The translations under genes and the position numbers were made by a program. From NCBI GenBank assembly GCA_030601605.1, contig JAUVTI010000152.1, positions 1 to 5,012 on the forward strand: DNA of 5,012 nt, written 5' to 3'. The notes below the pieces were generated by a model. It did no database searches. It was not told the DNA's origin and was given only the letters and a program-made list of their open reading frames with translations. Source of the stretch: Gemmatimonadales bacterium (GTDB lineage Bacteria > Gemmatimonadota > Gemmatimonadetes > Gemmatimonadales > GWC2-71-9). Positions 1 through 5,012 of the stretch are shown piece by piece; position 1 is the first letter of the stretch; every line of letters begins with the position of its first letter.

Positions 1-1284
1 CTCGGCGAGCCAGCCGGCCTCGCGCCGCGGCCCGATCCCCTCGCCCACGATCTCTCTCGGTCCACCCTCGTCGGCGGCCACGATCGGCACGCCGCAGGCC
101 ATGGACTCCACGATGACGCGTCCGAACGGCTCGGGCCTCAGGGAGTAGTGGATGGTGAGCTCGAACTCGGGGTAGGCGAGCTCGATCTCCTTCTGGAACG
201 GCAGTATGTGGACGCGGGGGAGGCGTGAGCCGGGAATGGGTCCCGATCCACCTTTCCCCCTTTCACGCTTCCCGTTTCCCGTTTCCCGTTTCCCGGTCGT
301 TTCCCCTTTCCCCTCATCGCCACTATCCGACCCGTCGCCACTATCTGACGCCGGCACCCTCCACTCCCCGCTCCCCGGCTCGACGGCCTCCCAGATGCCG
401 CCGCTCGACGTGGTGATGTCCCACTCTCCCGTCGCGCGCTCGAGCTGCTCGCCGTACTGGCGCTCGGCCACGGTATCGTAGATGCTGCCGCCCACGATCA
501 CGAGGTGAACGTCGGGGAACTCGTCGGCGATCTGCGAGAACGCCTCCAGCACCTCCAGCTGCCCCTTCCAGCGGGCGAACACCGCGGGCATTCCGATGAT
601 CCTGTGCTCGCGCGGGATGCCCAGCTCCTCGTGGATCCAGCCGGTGCGCTCGCGCGGCTGGAACCGGTCCAGGTTCACCCCGTTTCGCACCACGACGACA
701 CGCTTCCCGGCAGTTGCAGTGCGCTTCCCGTTTCCCGTTTCCCGTTTCCCGGCCTCGTCCGCGTAGAGAACCTCTCCCGTCCCCCCCCACGCCTCCCCGA
801 TCGCGTCGCTCACCGCGATCATCCGGTCCGGCACCCTGCCCATCAGCATGCGCCAGACCCAGCCCGTCTTGCTCGGTGGGAACTCGTGCAGGTGCCACAC
901 CACGGGATGCAGCCGCGCCAGCGCGCCCGCCACGTGCGTCTTGAACGCGATCGTGTAGACGACCTCGGCGTCGGTCACGAACGGGTGGTCCGCGATCCGC
1001 TTCGCCCAGCCGCGCATGGAGAGCAGTGCGGGCGGCAGCGACCAGAGCCCGCCCTCGCGCTGCGAGCCCCTGAGCAGACGCTCGGGAGCCGGAACGACCT
1101 CGGCGGGGACGCCGATCTTGTTGAGGATCGTAACGAGCGGCCCGTCGCGCGGCGTGAGCACGCGCAGCGCCACGTCGTGCTCGAATGCGCGATTGGCGAA
1201 ATCGAGCAGCACGCGCTCGGTGCCGCCCAGCTGCGCCGATGCGGCGAGCGCCGTGACTTTCAGTGGCGTGTTCTGTTCAGACAA
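1..1284 (-). CDS. GT4-family glycosyltransferase with two in-frame repeat insertions (3' end beyond window)
   Basis: Predicted cytoplasmic GT-B glycosyltransferase that transfers a sugar from a nucleotide-sugar donor to a glycan acceptor; the sugars cannot be told. The frame is open for 428 codons and runs off the left edge. The N-terminal domain has the first strand and acceptor-side loop KVTALAASAQLGGTER (9-24), HLHEFPP (131-137) and IAVSDAIGEA (156-165). The C-terminal domain starts around VVVVRNGVNLDRF (196-208) and carries VFARWKGQ (235-242), LVIVGGS (261-267) and the GT4 signature EPFGRVIVE (385-393, E-x7-E), followed by ACGVPIVA. I chose TTG at 1284-1282, which overlaps the upstream stop by 8 nt (TTGTCTGA); GAGG lies 12 nt upstream, a weak ribosome site. 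CTG at 1263 is a less likely alternative. Residues about 178-194 and 286-356 are low-complexity insertions absent from ordinary GT4 proteins, both containing GKRETGNGKR. Neither breaks the frame and catalytic motifs follow intact, so I call it a gene, not a pseudogene. Whether the enzyme still works is unknown. Confidence 0.85.
   Translation of the reverse strand, partial: MSEQNTPLKVTALAASAQLGGTERVLLDFANRAFEHDVALRVLTPRDGPLVTILNKIGVPAEVVPAPERLLRGSQREGGLWSLPPALLSMRGWAKRIADHPFVTDAEVVYTIAFKTHVAGALARLHPVVWHLHEFPPSKTGWVWRMLMGRVPDRMIAVSDAIGEAWGGTGEVLYADEAGKRETGNGKRTATAGKRVVVVRNGVNLDRFQPRERTGWIHEELGIPREHRIIGMPAVFARWKGQLEVLEAFSQIADEFPDVHLVIVGGSIYDTVAERQYGEQLERATGEWDITTSSGGIWEAVEPGSGEWRVPASDSGDGSDSGDEGKGETTGKRETGNGKRERGKGGSGPIPGSRLPRVHILPFQKEIELAYPEFELTIHYSLRPEPFGRVIVESMACGVPIVAADEGGPREIVGEGIGPRREAGWLAE
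266..296 (-). repeat. 31-bp heptamer repeat element, copy 2, inside GT4 gene
   Basis: Exact copy of the element at 722-752, in the same orientation, 456 nt away (152 codons, so the same reading phase), encoding GKRETGNGKR at residues 331-340. Coding-strand GGG runs are at 294-292, 287-285, 280-278 and 273-271. Degenerate G- and A-rich sequence (GGGGAAAGGGGAAACG on one side, GTGAAAGGGGGAAAGG on the other) extends the purine-rich tract to about 250-316. Confidence 0.95.
317..352 (-). repeat. Imperfect 18-bp tandem repeat, two units
   Basis: Two adjacent 18-bp units, 317-334 and 335-352, both begin TCGCCACTATC on the plus strand and match at 15 of 18 positions. Since 18 is a multiple of three, the units encode a repeated acidic, serine-rich peptide (SDSGDGSDSGDE, residues 313-324) next to the basic heptamer-encoded segment. 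It belongs to the larger low-complexity insert in the GT4 gene. Confidence 0.8.
704..753. repeat. 8-bp direct repeats bounding a 42-nt insertion
   Basis: TTCCCGGC occurs at 704-711 and again at 746-753, a spacing of 42 nt. Deleting 712-753 joins the flanks in frame and leaves the loop as ADEAGKRVVVVRNGV, close to an ordinary GT4 interdomain strand. The repeat overlaps the heptamer itself, so it may be a recombination or slippage footprint rather than a transposase-type target duplication. Confidence 0.6.
722..752 (-). repeat. 31-bp heptamer repeat element, copy 1, inside GT4 gene
   Basis: On the plus strand this is C, one GCTTCCC, three GTTTCCC, then GG. The coding strand carries four GGG runs (at 750-748, 743-741, 736-734 and 729-727), each separated by AAAC. 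It is identical over all 31 bases to the copy at 266-296, including the one variant heptamer at the same end, and lies in the same codon phase, giving GKRETGNGKR at residues 179-188 of the glycosyltransferase. Confidence 0.95.
781..788 (-). repeat. Eight-G homopolymer in GT4 coding sequence
   Basis: Eight C on the plus strand, read as TGGGGGGGG in the coding strand and encoding Trp-Gly-Gly at residues 166-168. It lies about 30 nt before (5' in the gene) the first heptamer element. A one-base change would shift the frame ahead of all C-terminal catalytic motifs. Confidence 0.8.
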
Positions 1285-2419
1285 GGCTGCGATAGACCTC
1301 GGCGGTGCGGCTTGCCATTTCGGACCAGCGGTAACGCCCGGCGCGCATCAGCCCACGCTGCACCAGGTCGTCGCGCCACGCGGCGTCCTCGGCGATGCGC
1401 CGGAGGGCGGAAACGTACGGCTTGGTCTCCCGTCCCGATACCACCACCGCGTCCTCGCCCGCCGCCTCGCTGAGGCCGCCTGCGCCGGAGGTGACGACGG
1501 GGAGCCCCGACGCCATCGCTTCCAGCACGGGAAAGCCGAACCCCTCGTAGTGCGACGGGAACAGCAGCACGTCCGCGGCGCGGTAGGCGGCCCTGAGGTC
1601 GCGCTCGGCCGCTTCGCCGACGGATCGAATGGCCTTGTTCACTCCGTGAGTGACCAGCTCGCGCTCCTGATCCTGCGTGAATACCCCTCCCACCTGAAGC
1701 AGCCACGCGTCGAACCCCACGTCGCGCATCCCCCCCACGGCGGCGATCACCGCCGGGATGTTCTTGCGCGCGCCCACGCTGCCCACGTGCAGCACCACGA
1801 AGGCGTCCTGCGGCAGGCCCCACCGCGCACGCGTCTCGCGCCTCGTCTCCTCGGAGTCCTCGAAGAACGCGTCGTCCACTCCGAACGGGATCACGTGAAT
1901 CGCCTCATCGCTCTCGAGCCACTCCGCGAGCTCCCCCTTGAGCCACTCGGTTCCCACGATCCAGGCGTCCGCTCGCCGCAGTCCGTCCAGCACCCGGTGC
2001 AGCATCCGGTTGCGCAGTCGCTCGCGCAGGCCGCGCGCCGGGCGGCGCACGTTGATGAGCGGAAGCAGGTCGTGCACGGTGACCACCGCGGGACGTTTGC
2101 GCTTGCCCAGCAGCAGGTGCGCGTAGGAGTGGTCCAGCACGTGCAGGATGTCGCCCTTCATGTGCCGCACCCGGCGCGGGTAGCGCCAGTAGCGCGCGAC
2201 GTACCGCCTCAGCTCGCGCCAGGCCGAGGACTTGATCCGTCCGAACCCGCCGGGGTCGGGCCCGTCAGGCTCCACGGTGACGCCGGAGATCGGCGCGGTG
2301 AGCCGCACATCGAGATCCGCCTCGTTGCGCTCGAGCTCGGCCGCCAGCCGCGAGGCGTAGCGGTCCATCGAGGGCCAGCGCTCGAGTGGCAGGTCGGGGG
2401 CGAGGAGCGCGCGGATCAC
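1277..2419 (-). CDS. GT4-family glycosyltransferase (group 1)
   Basis: Predicted cytoplasmic GT-B glycosyltransferase of 380 residues, the usual length for GT4. The N-terminal domain begins directly with a Rossmann strand (IRALLAPDLP, 2-11) and contains HVLDHSYAHLL (93-103) and VTVHDLLPL (113-121), typical of mannosyl- or rhamnosyl-transferase-like GT4 proteins. The C-terminal domain has VIPFGVD (176-182), the donor-phosphate-binding HVGSVGARKN (211-220), ADVLLFPSHYEGFGFPVLEA with the E-x7-E pair at 292 and 300, and GLPVVTS. The GTG start at 2419 gives a 4-nt GTGA overlap with the stop of the upstream membrane glycosyltransferase, a common coupled arrangement, and matches where family proteins begin. 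An in-frame ATG at 2452 would add 11 residues and overlap by 37 nt; neither start has a clear Shine-Dalgarno sequence. Its stop overlaps the next gene by 8 nt. Family assignment is firm; donor and acceptor are unknown. Confidence 0.9.
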   Translation of the reverse strand: MIRALLAPDLPLERWPSMDRYASRLAAELERNEADLDVRLTAPISGVTVEPDGPDPGGFGRIKSSAWRELRRYVARYWRYPRRVRHMKGDILHVLDHSYAHLLLGKRKRPAVVTVHDLLPLINVRRPARGLRERLRNRMLHRVLDGLRRADAWIVGTEWLKGELAEWLESDEAIHVIPFGVDDAFFEDSEETRRETRARWGLPQDAFVVLHVGSVGARKNIPAVIAAVGGMRDVGFDAWLLQVGGVFTQDQERELVTHGVNKAIRSVGEAAERDLRAAYRAADVLLFPSHYEGFGFPVLEAMASGLPVVTSGAGGLSEAAGEDAVVVSGRETKPYVSALRRIAEDAAWRDDLVQRGLMRAGRYRWSEMASRTAEVYRSLV

Positions 2420-3753
2420 GGCGCCAGGCGAGTCGAGGTTCGTTCCACCCATGCGCGGGCAATGTGTACCGCCGCCACGCTCGCGGCCAGTACCAGCAGC
2501 GGCTCGAGCGTGAGACGGTGGCGCAGCCCGACGGCCGACAGGGCTGCCAGCAACCAGCCAGCCAGGAGCGCGGCGGCGAGGGGCCATCTCGGGCCGGCGC
2601 TCCCGGGCGAGCGGAGAAGCAGCCACACGCCGATGAGAGCCAACAGCGACAACACTCCGTACGCGAGCACTCCGGGCCACAGAATGGGGCTGCCGATGCG
2701 CCGCGGCACCGGCCACCAGAAGCGCACCGCGCGGATTGCGGAGTTGGCTGTGAAGCGCAGGGGCTCATTGCCCGCGTAACGCAGCGCGAGCTCACGGTAG
2801 TGGGCGGCGGCGGCCGCTTCGTTGAGTCCCGGCAGCGGCCGGACCGGCGGGTCGGGTGCCACTTCCTGCGCCCCCCAACCGATCGGCTGGCCGGGGTGGT
2901 TGAACTGGTACAGGCCGGGTCCCGACTTCGTGTCGAACGGCACCAGGTGCTGGTACTGGACCCAGTTGCGGCCGGCCCAGGGTGCGACGACCACGGCCGC
3001 GCCGAGGAGCACGGCGAGTACGTGGGGCAGGGCGCTTCGCAAGGTTAGCCGAGGCGCTCCTCTCAGCGCCGCGACCAGCGCGGCGACCGCGGCGGTCACT
3101 CCGATGAACGCGAGCGGAGACCGCACGAGGCCGCCCAGTCCAACTGCGACGCCGAGCAGCAGGGCGTGAGATACGCGCCTGGTCCGGAGCCACAGGGTCG
3201 CGCTGAGCACGATCCCGAGGATGAGCGGCACCGAGAGCGCTTCGGTGAGGAGCAGCGAGGGGGCCAGGACGAGTCCGGGGTGCAGCGCGGCCGTCCACGC
3301 CGCGACCTGACCGGCCGCCGCCCCCGCAACCTGCCGGCCGAGGTAGCCGCAGCCGGCCACCGCGAGCACGCTGAGCGCGATCTGGATCAGCAATACGACG
3401 GGGTAACCGGAGCCGGAGACTGCGTACACGGCAGCCAGAAACAGCGGGTACGCGGCTCCCCCGTACGCCGTGGGCTCGCCCGGGCGCGCGATCATCCAGC
3501 CGCGATCCACCAGGAACCCTTCGCCGCTCACGATGTGACGCGCCAGGGCGTCGTACGCGATCTCGTCCTCGGCGAGCTGTACGTATTGAGGCCGGTGCCA
3601 GATGCGCTCCCACGAGGAGGGAGCCTCGACGCCGGGTCCGTAGTCGCGCAGTGCGAAGGTCGCGGGCGTGGCGAGCAGCGCAATCGCGGCGCCCACCCGA
3701 AGCACCGCCGCTACGGTGACCGGCGCGACGGTCAGGCTCCCTCCTCCGGCCAC
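2416..3753 (-). CDS. GT39/ArnT-like integral membrane glycosyltransferase (GT-C fold)
   Basis: Predicted multi-pass inner-membrane protein, about 445 residues. GT39/ArnT-like (PMT_2) enzymes take a sugar from a polyprenyl-phosphate donor and transfer it on the outer face of the membrane. A first membrane helix (about 14-35) is followed by a periplasmic loop with the acidic motif EDE (62-64) in the context LAEDEIAYDALARHI, the expected place of the catalytic acidic residues. GGAAYPLFLAAVY and LTEALSVPLIL (169-179) are typical of the family, as are the long loop WAGRNWVQYQHLVPFDT with NHPG, and RHRLTLEPLLVLAA (411-424) in the last helices. About ten hydrophobic segments are visible. The start is uncertain: GTG at 3753 (used here) overlaps the upstream gene by 22 nt, GTG at 3789 overlaps by 58 nt, and GTG at 3705 would begin just before the first helix. 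A strong GGAGGAGGG lies at 3747-3739 with only a CTG at proper spacing. The stop overlaps the next gene's GTG by 4 nt. Confidence 0.85.
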   Translation of the reverse strand: MAGGGSLTVAPVTVAAVLRVGAAIALLATPATFALRDYGPGVEAPSSWERIWHRPQYVQLAEDEIAYDALARHIVSGEGFLVDRGWMIARPGEPTAYGGAAYPLFLAAVYAVSGSGYPVVLLIQIALSVLAVAGCGYLGRQVAGAAAGQVAAWTAALHPGLVLAPSLLLTEALSVPLILGIVLSATLWLRTRRVSHALLLGVAVGLGGLVRSPLAFIGVTAAVAALVAALRGAPRLTLRSALPHVLAVLLGAAVVVAPWAGRNWVQYQHLVPFDTKSGPGLYQFNHPGQPIGWGAQEVAPDPPVRPLPGLNEAAAAAHYRELALRYAGNEPLRFTANSAIRAVRFWWPVPRRIGSPILWPGVLAYGVLSLLALIGVWLLLRSPGSAGPRWPLAAALLAGWLLAALSAVGLRHRLTLEPLLVLAASVAAVHIARAWVERTSTRLAP

Positions 3754-5012
3754 ATGGAGAGTTTCACGACTGCGCCGAAGAAGAACCACCAGATGATGGC
3801 GGCGGGCACTGCGGAGAAGGGCGAGCCGATCAGCACGATCACGGCCGTGGACAGGAGGAGCGGTCCGAACCCCAGCGCCACGTCGTCGGCCCGGGTGCCG
3901 CGCAGCGTGCGCATCGTCCAGGGCGCGTACCGCACCACAATGAAGATGATGAGACCGAGGAGAACGAGTCCCACGATTCCGAGCTCCACCGCGGCCCGTC
4001 CAATGTCACCGTCCGTGAACACGAAGTAGTCGCTCGGCATGCGTGCGACGATCTGGTATGGGACACCGATGCCGGTGCGGCCCAGGCCCATGCCGAACGG
4101 GTTGCTCGGCAGGTAGTGGAGCGCCGTGCGGACCGGGGCGGAGACGTAGGACCAGAGCACACCCTCTTGAAGCAGGATCGAGCGGAACCGCTCGATGGCG
4201 CGACCGGCGGTGACCAGGGTGGCCACGTGCAGCGCGATCATCCCCAGCGGGATGAGCAGTATCTGCCACAGCGACAGCCGCCGGTACCAGGCGAGTAGGA
4301 CCAGTCCCACGAGCAGGATGATCAGCGCCGCTCGCGTTCCCGAGACCGTCATGCCGACAAAGAACAGCGGGATCAAGAGGGCCGTCACCAAGCGCGCGCG
4401 GCGCGAGCGCCGCTTCGACGTGACGATGCCCGCGGCGAGCAGTATCGCGAACACCATGAAGCCCGCAAACGGCGCCGGGAACGTGAACGTCGAGAACGCC
4501 CTGAACACGGACACCCCTTCGAGCGAGTAGAACACAGTGCCGCCGTGCCGCAGTAGCGCGAGGTCGCCCACTTGGATCAGCACTTCGCCGCCCTGGGTGT
4601 ACTGGTAGATCCCGTACAGTGCGGTCACGACCCCCAGGGCAAGGATGAGTCCCACGTAAGCTCTGAGCTGAGCACTGTTGCGCACGATCCCGAGGCCCAT
4701 CAGCGCGGCCACCGGAAAGAGGCTCCAACTCCTGAGCCCCGCCAGCTTGATCAGCAGCGGCGTCCCGGGATGAAGCAGGTAGAGCGCAGGAACCAGGATG
4801 ACGGCCAGCAGGATCGCCGGCATCGCTCCTGGCCCGCGGATGGGATCTCTCCTGATAGCCGTCGTTCCGAACCACACCAGCGCGGCGAACAGGAAGGCGC
4901 CGTCGGAGAGGGCGTAGGGCAGGGGGCCGGCGATCCGGTCCTTGATGTACCCCTGGAAGACGCCGAAGACGATGGCCGCCATGATGGCGAGGTGGACGAT
5001 CGCATCAGCGCG
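3732..5012 (-). CDS. O-antigen ligase/polymerase-like membrane protein (Wzy/WaaL family), 5' end probably outside window
   Basis: Predicted polytopic inner-membrane protein with about 11-12 hydrophobic segments. Family members either polymerise repeat units (Wzy) or ligate lipid-linked glycan to an acceptor (WaaL); sequence alone does not separate these. Numbering from the ATG at 4982: TFTFPAPFAGFMVF (165-178), the family-typical TVSGTRAALIILLVGLVLL (212-230), a long extracytoplasmic loop (about 258-330) with SNPFGMGLGRTG (293-304), then the helix ELGIVGLVLLGLIIF (333-347). Loop arginines R260, R265 and R267 are of the sort implicated in binding undecaprenyl-pyrophosphate glycan. The ATG at 4982 gives 416 residues, but the frame stays open for ten more codons to the window edge. 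These (ADAIVHLAI before the Met) complete a normal-length first transmembrane helix that would be too short from the ATG, so the true start probably lies outside. The 3' end overlaps possible starts of the following membrane glycosyltransferase, placing both in one operon. Confidence 0.83.
   Translation of the reverse strand, partial: RADAIVHLAIMAAIVFGVFQGYIKDRIAGPLPYALSDGAFLFAALVWFGTTAIRRDPIRGPGAMPAILLAVILVPALYLLHPGTPLLIKLAGLRSWSLFPVAALMGLGIVRNSAQLRAYVGLILALGVVTALYGIYQYTQGGEVLIQVGDLALLRHGGTVFYSLEGVSVFRAFSTFTFPAPFAGFMVFAILLAAGIVTSKRRSRRARLVTALLIPLFFVGMTVSGTRAALIILLVGLVLLAWYRRLSLWQILLIPLGMIALHVATLVTAGRAIERFRSILLQEGVLWSYVSAPVRTALHYLPSNPFGMGLGRTGIGVPYQIVARMPSDYFVFTDGDIGRAAVELGIVGLVLLGLIIFIVVRYAPWTMRTLRGTRADDVALGFGPLLLSTAVIVLIGSPFSAVPAAIIWWFFFGAVVKLSMWPEEGA
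3739..3747 (-). promoter_or_regulatory. Strong Shine-Dalgarno-like GGAGGAGGG at the gene junction
   Basis: The coding strand reads GGAGGAGGG, the best match to an anti-Shine-Dalgarno target at any gene junction in this window. It lies inside the last codons of the O-antigen ligase-like gene (encoding part of PEEGA). No ATG, GTG or TTG in the next gene's frame lies at normal spacing; only CTG at 3735-3733 does, and it would give a 4-nt CTGA overlap with the upstream stop. It may help to load ribosomes for the downstream gene, or simply reflect Glu-Glu-Gly codons. Confidence 0.35.

Larger units (their letters stand above)
227..381. repeat. 8-bp inverted repeat bracketing the second insert
   Basis: GAGCCGGG at 227-234 and its exact complement CCCGGCTC at 374-381 bracket the heptamer array and the 18-bp tandem repeats. 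The match does not extend at either end. In GC-rich DNA an 8-bp pair over this distance can easily arise by chance, so only the pairing is certain. Confidence 0.35.

Noticed and set aside
266..752. A CRISPR array.
   Set aside because: There are only two copies, separated by 425 bp of coding sequence, the repeat is internally tandem, and there is no spacer regularity or cas gene.
341..898. A minus-strand frame of 185 codons reading RGRETGNGKRE.
   Set aside because: It is a shifted frame within the GT4 gene. The correct frame is the one with the E-x7-E motif and continuous family-like sequence from 1284 to 1.
1..1284. The leftmost gene as a pseudogene broken by repeat insertion.
   Set aside because: Codon-by-codon reading shows no stop and no frame change. 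Family motifs before, between and after the inserts are all in one frame.
505..1473. A 322-codon open frame on the plus strand, plus shorter plus-strand frames at 206-481 and 714-944 containing VSRFPFP repeats.
   Set aside because: They are antisense to the left GT4 gene. The VSRFPFP peptide is simply the reverse-strand reading of the heptamer, which has no stops in any frame.
2453..2716. N-terminal extension of the middle GT4 protein up to 2716.
   Set aside because: The added residues are Arg/Ala/His-rich shadow of the overlapping GT39 gene, while family proteins begin at the Rossmann strand encoded just after 2419.
1016..2779. A 587-codon open frame on the plus strand.
   Set aside because: It is antisense to the two GT4 genes and part of the GT39 gene, its translation is rich in Arg/His/Pro/Ala with no recognisable motif, and such frames are expected opposite high-GC3 genes.
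3166..4029. A 287-codon plus-strand frame opposite the two membrane proteins.
   Set aside because: Low-complexity, charged translation without motifs. The opposite strand encodes clear membrane segments and family motifs.

Overview
The window is a densely packed, high-GC bacterial segment in which all recognisable genes lie on the minus strand and read from right to left. Four genes follow one another with overlapping ends and no intergenic space, so they look like one operon for a cell-surface or exported polysaccharide. In transcription order they are: an O-antigen ligase/polymerase-like membrane protein (3732-5012, probably cut by the right edge), a GT39/ArnT-like membrane glycosyltransferase of the GT-C fold (about 2416-3753), a complete GT4 glycosyltransferase (1277-2419) and a second GT4 glycosyltransferase (1-1284, cut by the left edge). 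GTG and TTG starts, the strong GC bias at third codon positions and long antisense shadow frames fit a high-GC lineage. Gemmatimonadota, Myxococcota, Actinomycetota and others remain possible; the window has no phylogenetic marker, so the host is not assigned.

Region by region: 5012-3732 encodes a multi-spanning protein with a TSGTR-type motif and a large extracytoplasmic loop, as in Wzy/WaaL proteins that polymerise or transfer lipid-linked glycans. 3753-2416 encodes a lipid-phosphate-sugar-dependent glycosyltransferase with an acidic EDE motif in the first periplasmic loop. 2419-1277 and 1284-1 encode two cytoplasmic GT-B enzymes that would add sugars to the growing glycan from nucleotide-sugar donors. 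No promoter, terminator, RNA gene, CRISPR array or insertion sequence could be supported.

The unusual part is the leftmost gene. Its glycosyltransferase frame is uninterrupted from 1284 to 1, but two stretches of low-complexity DNA sit in it. Both contain the same 31-bp element (266-296 and 722-752): one GCTTCCC heptamer followed by three GTTTCCC heptamers as read on the plus strand, which is four GGG runs on the coding strand. Both copies are in the same orientation and codon phase, encode the same ten residues (GKRETGNGKR), and fall where GT4 proteins normally have short loops. Removing 42 nt at the first site restores a normal-looking loop exactly in frame. The second site is a composite insert of roughly 60-65 residues that also carries an acidic tandem repeat. 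This looks like a dispersed, G-quadruplex-capable heptamer element that has entered or spread within a coding sequence without breaking it. It is the main observation in the window.
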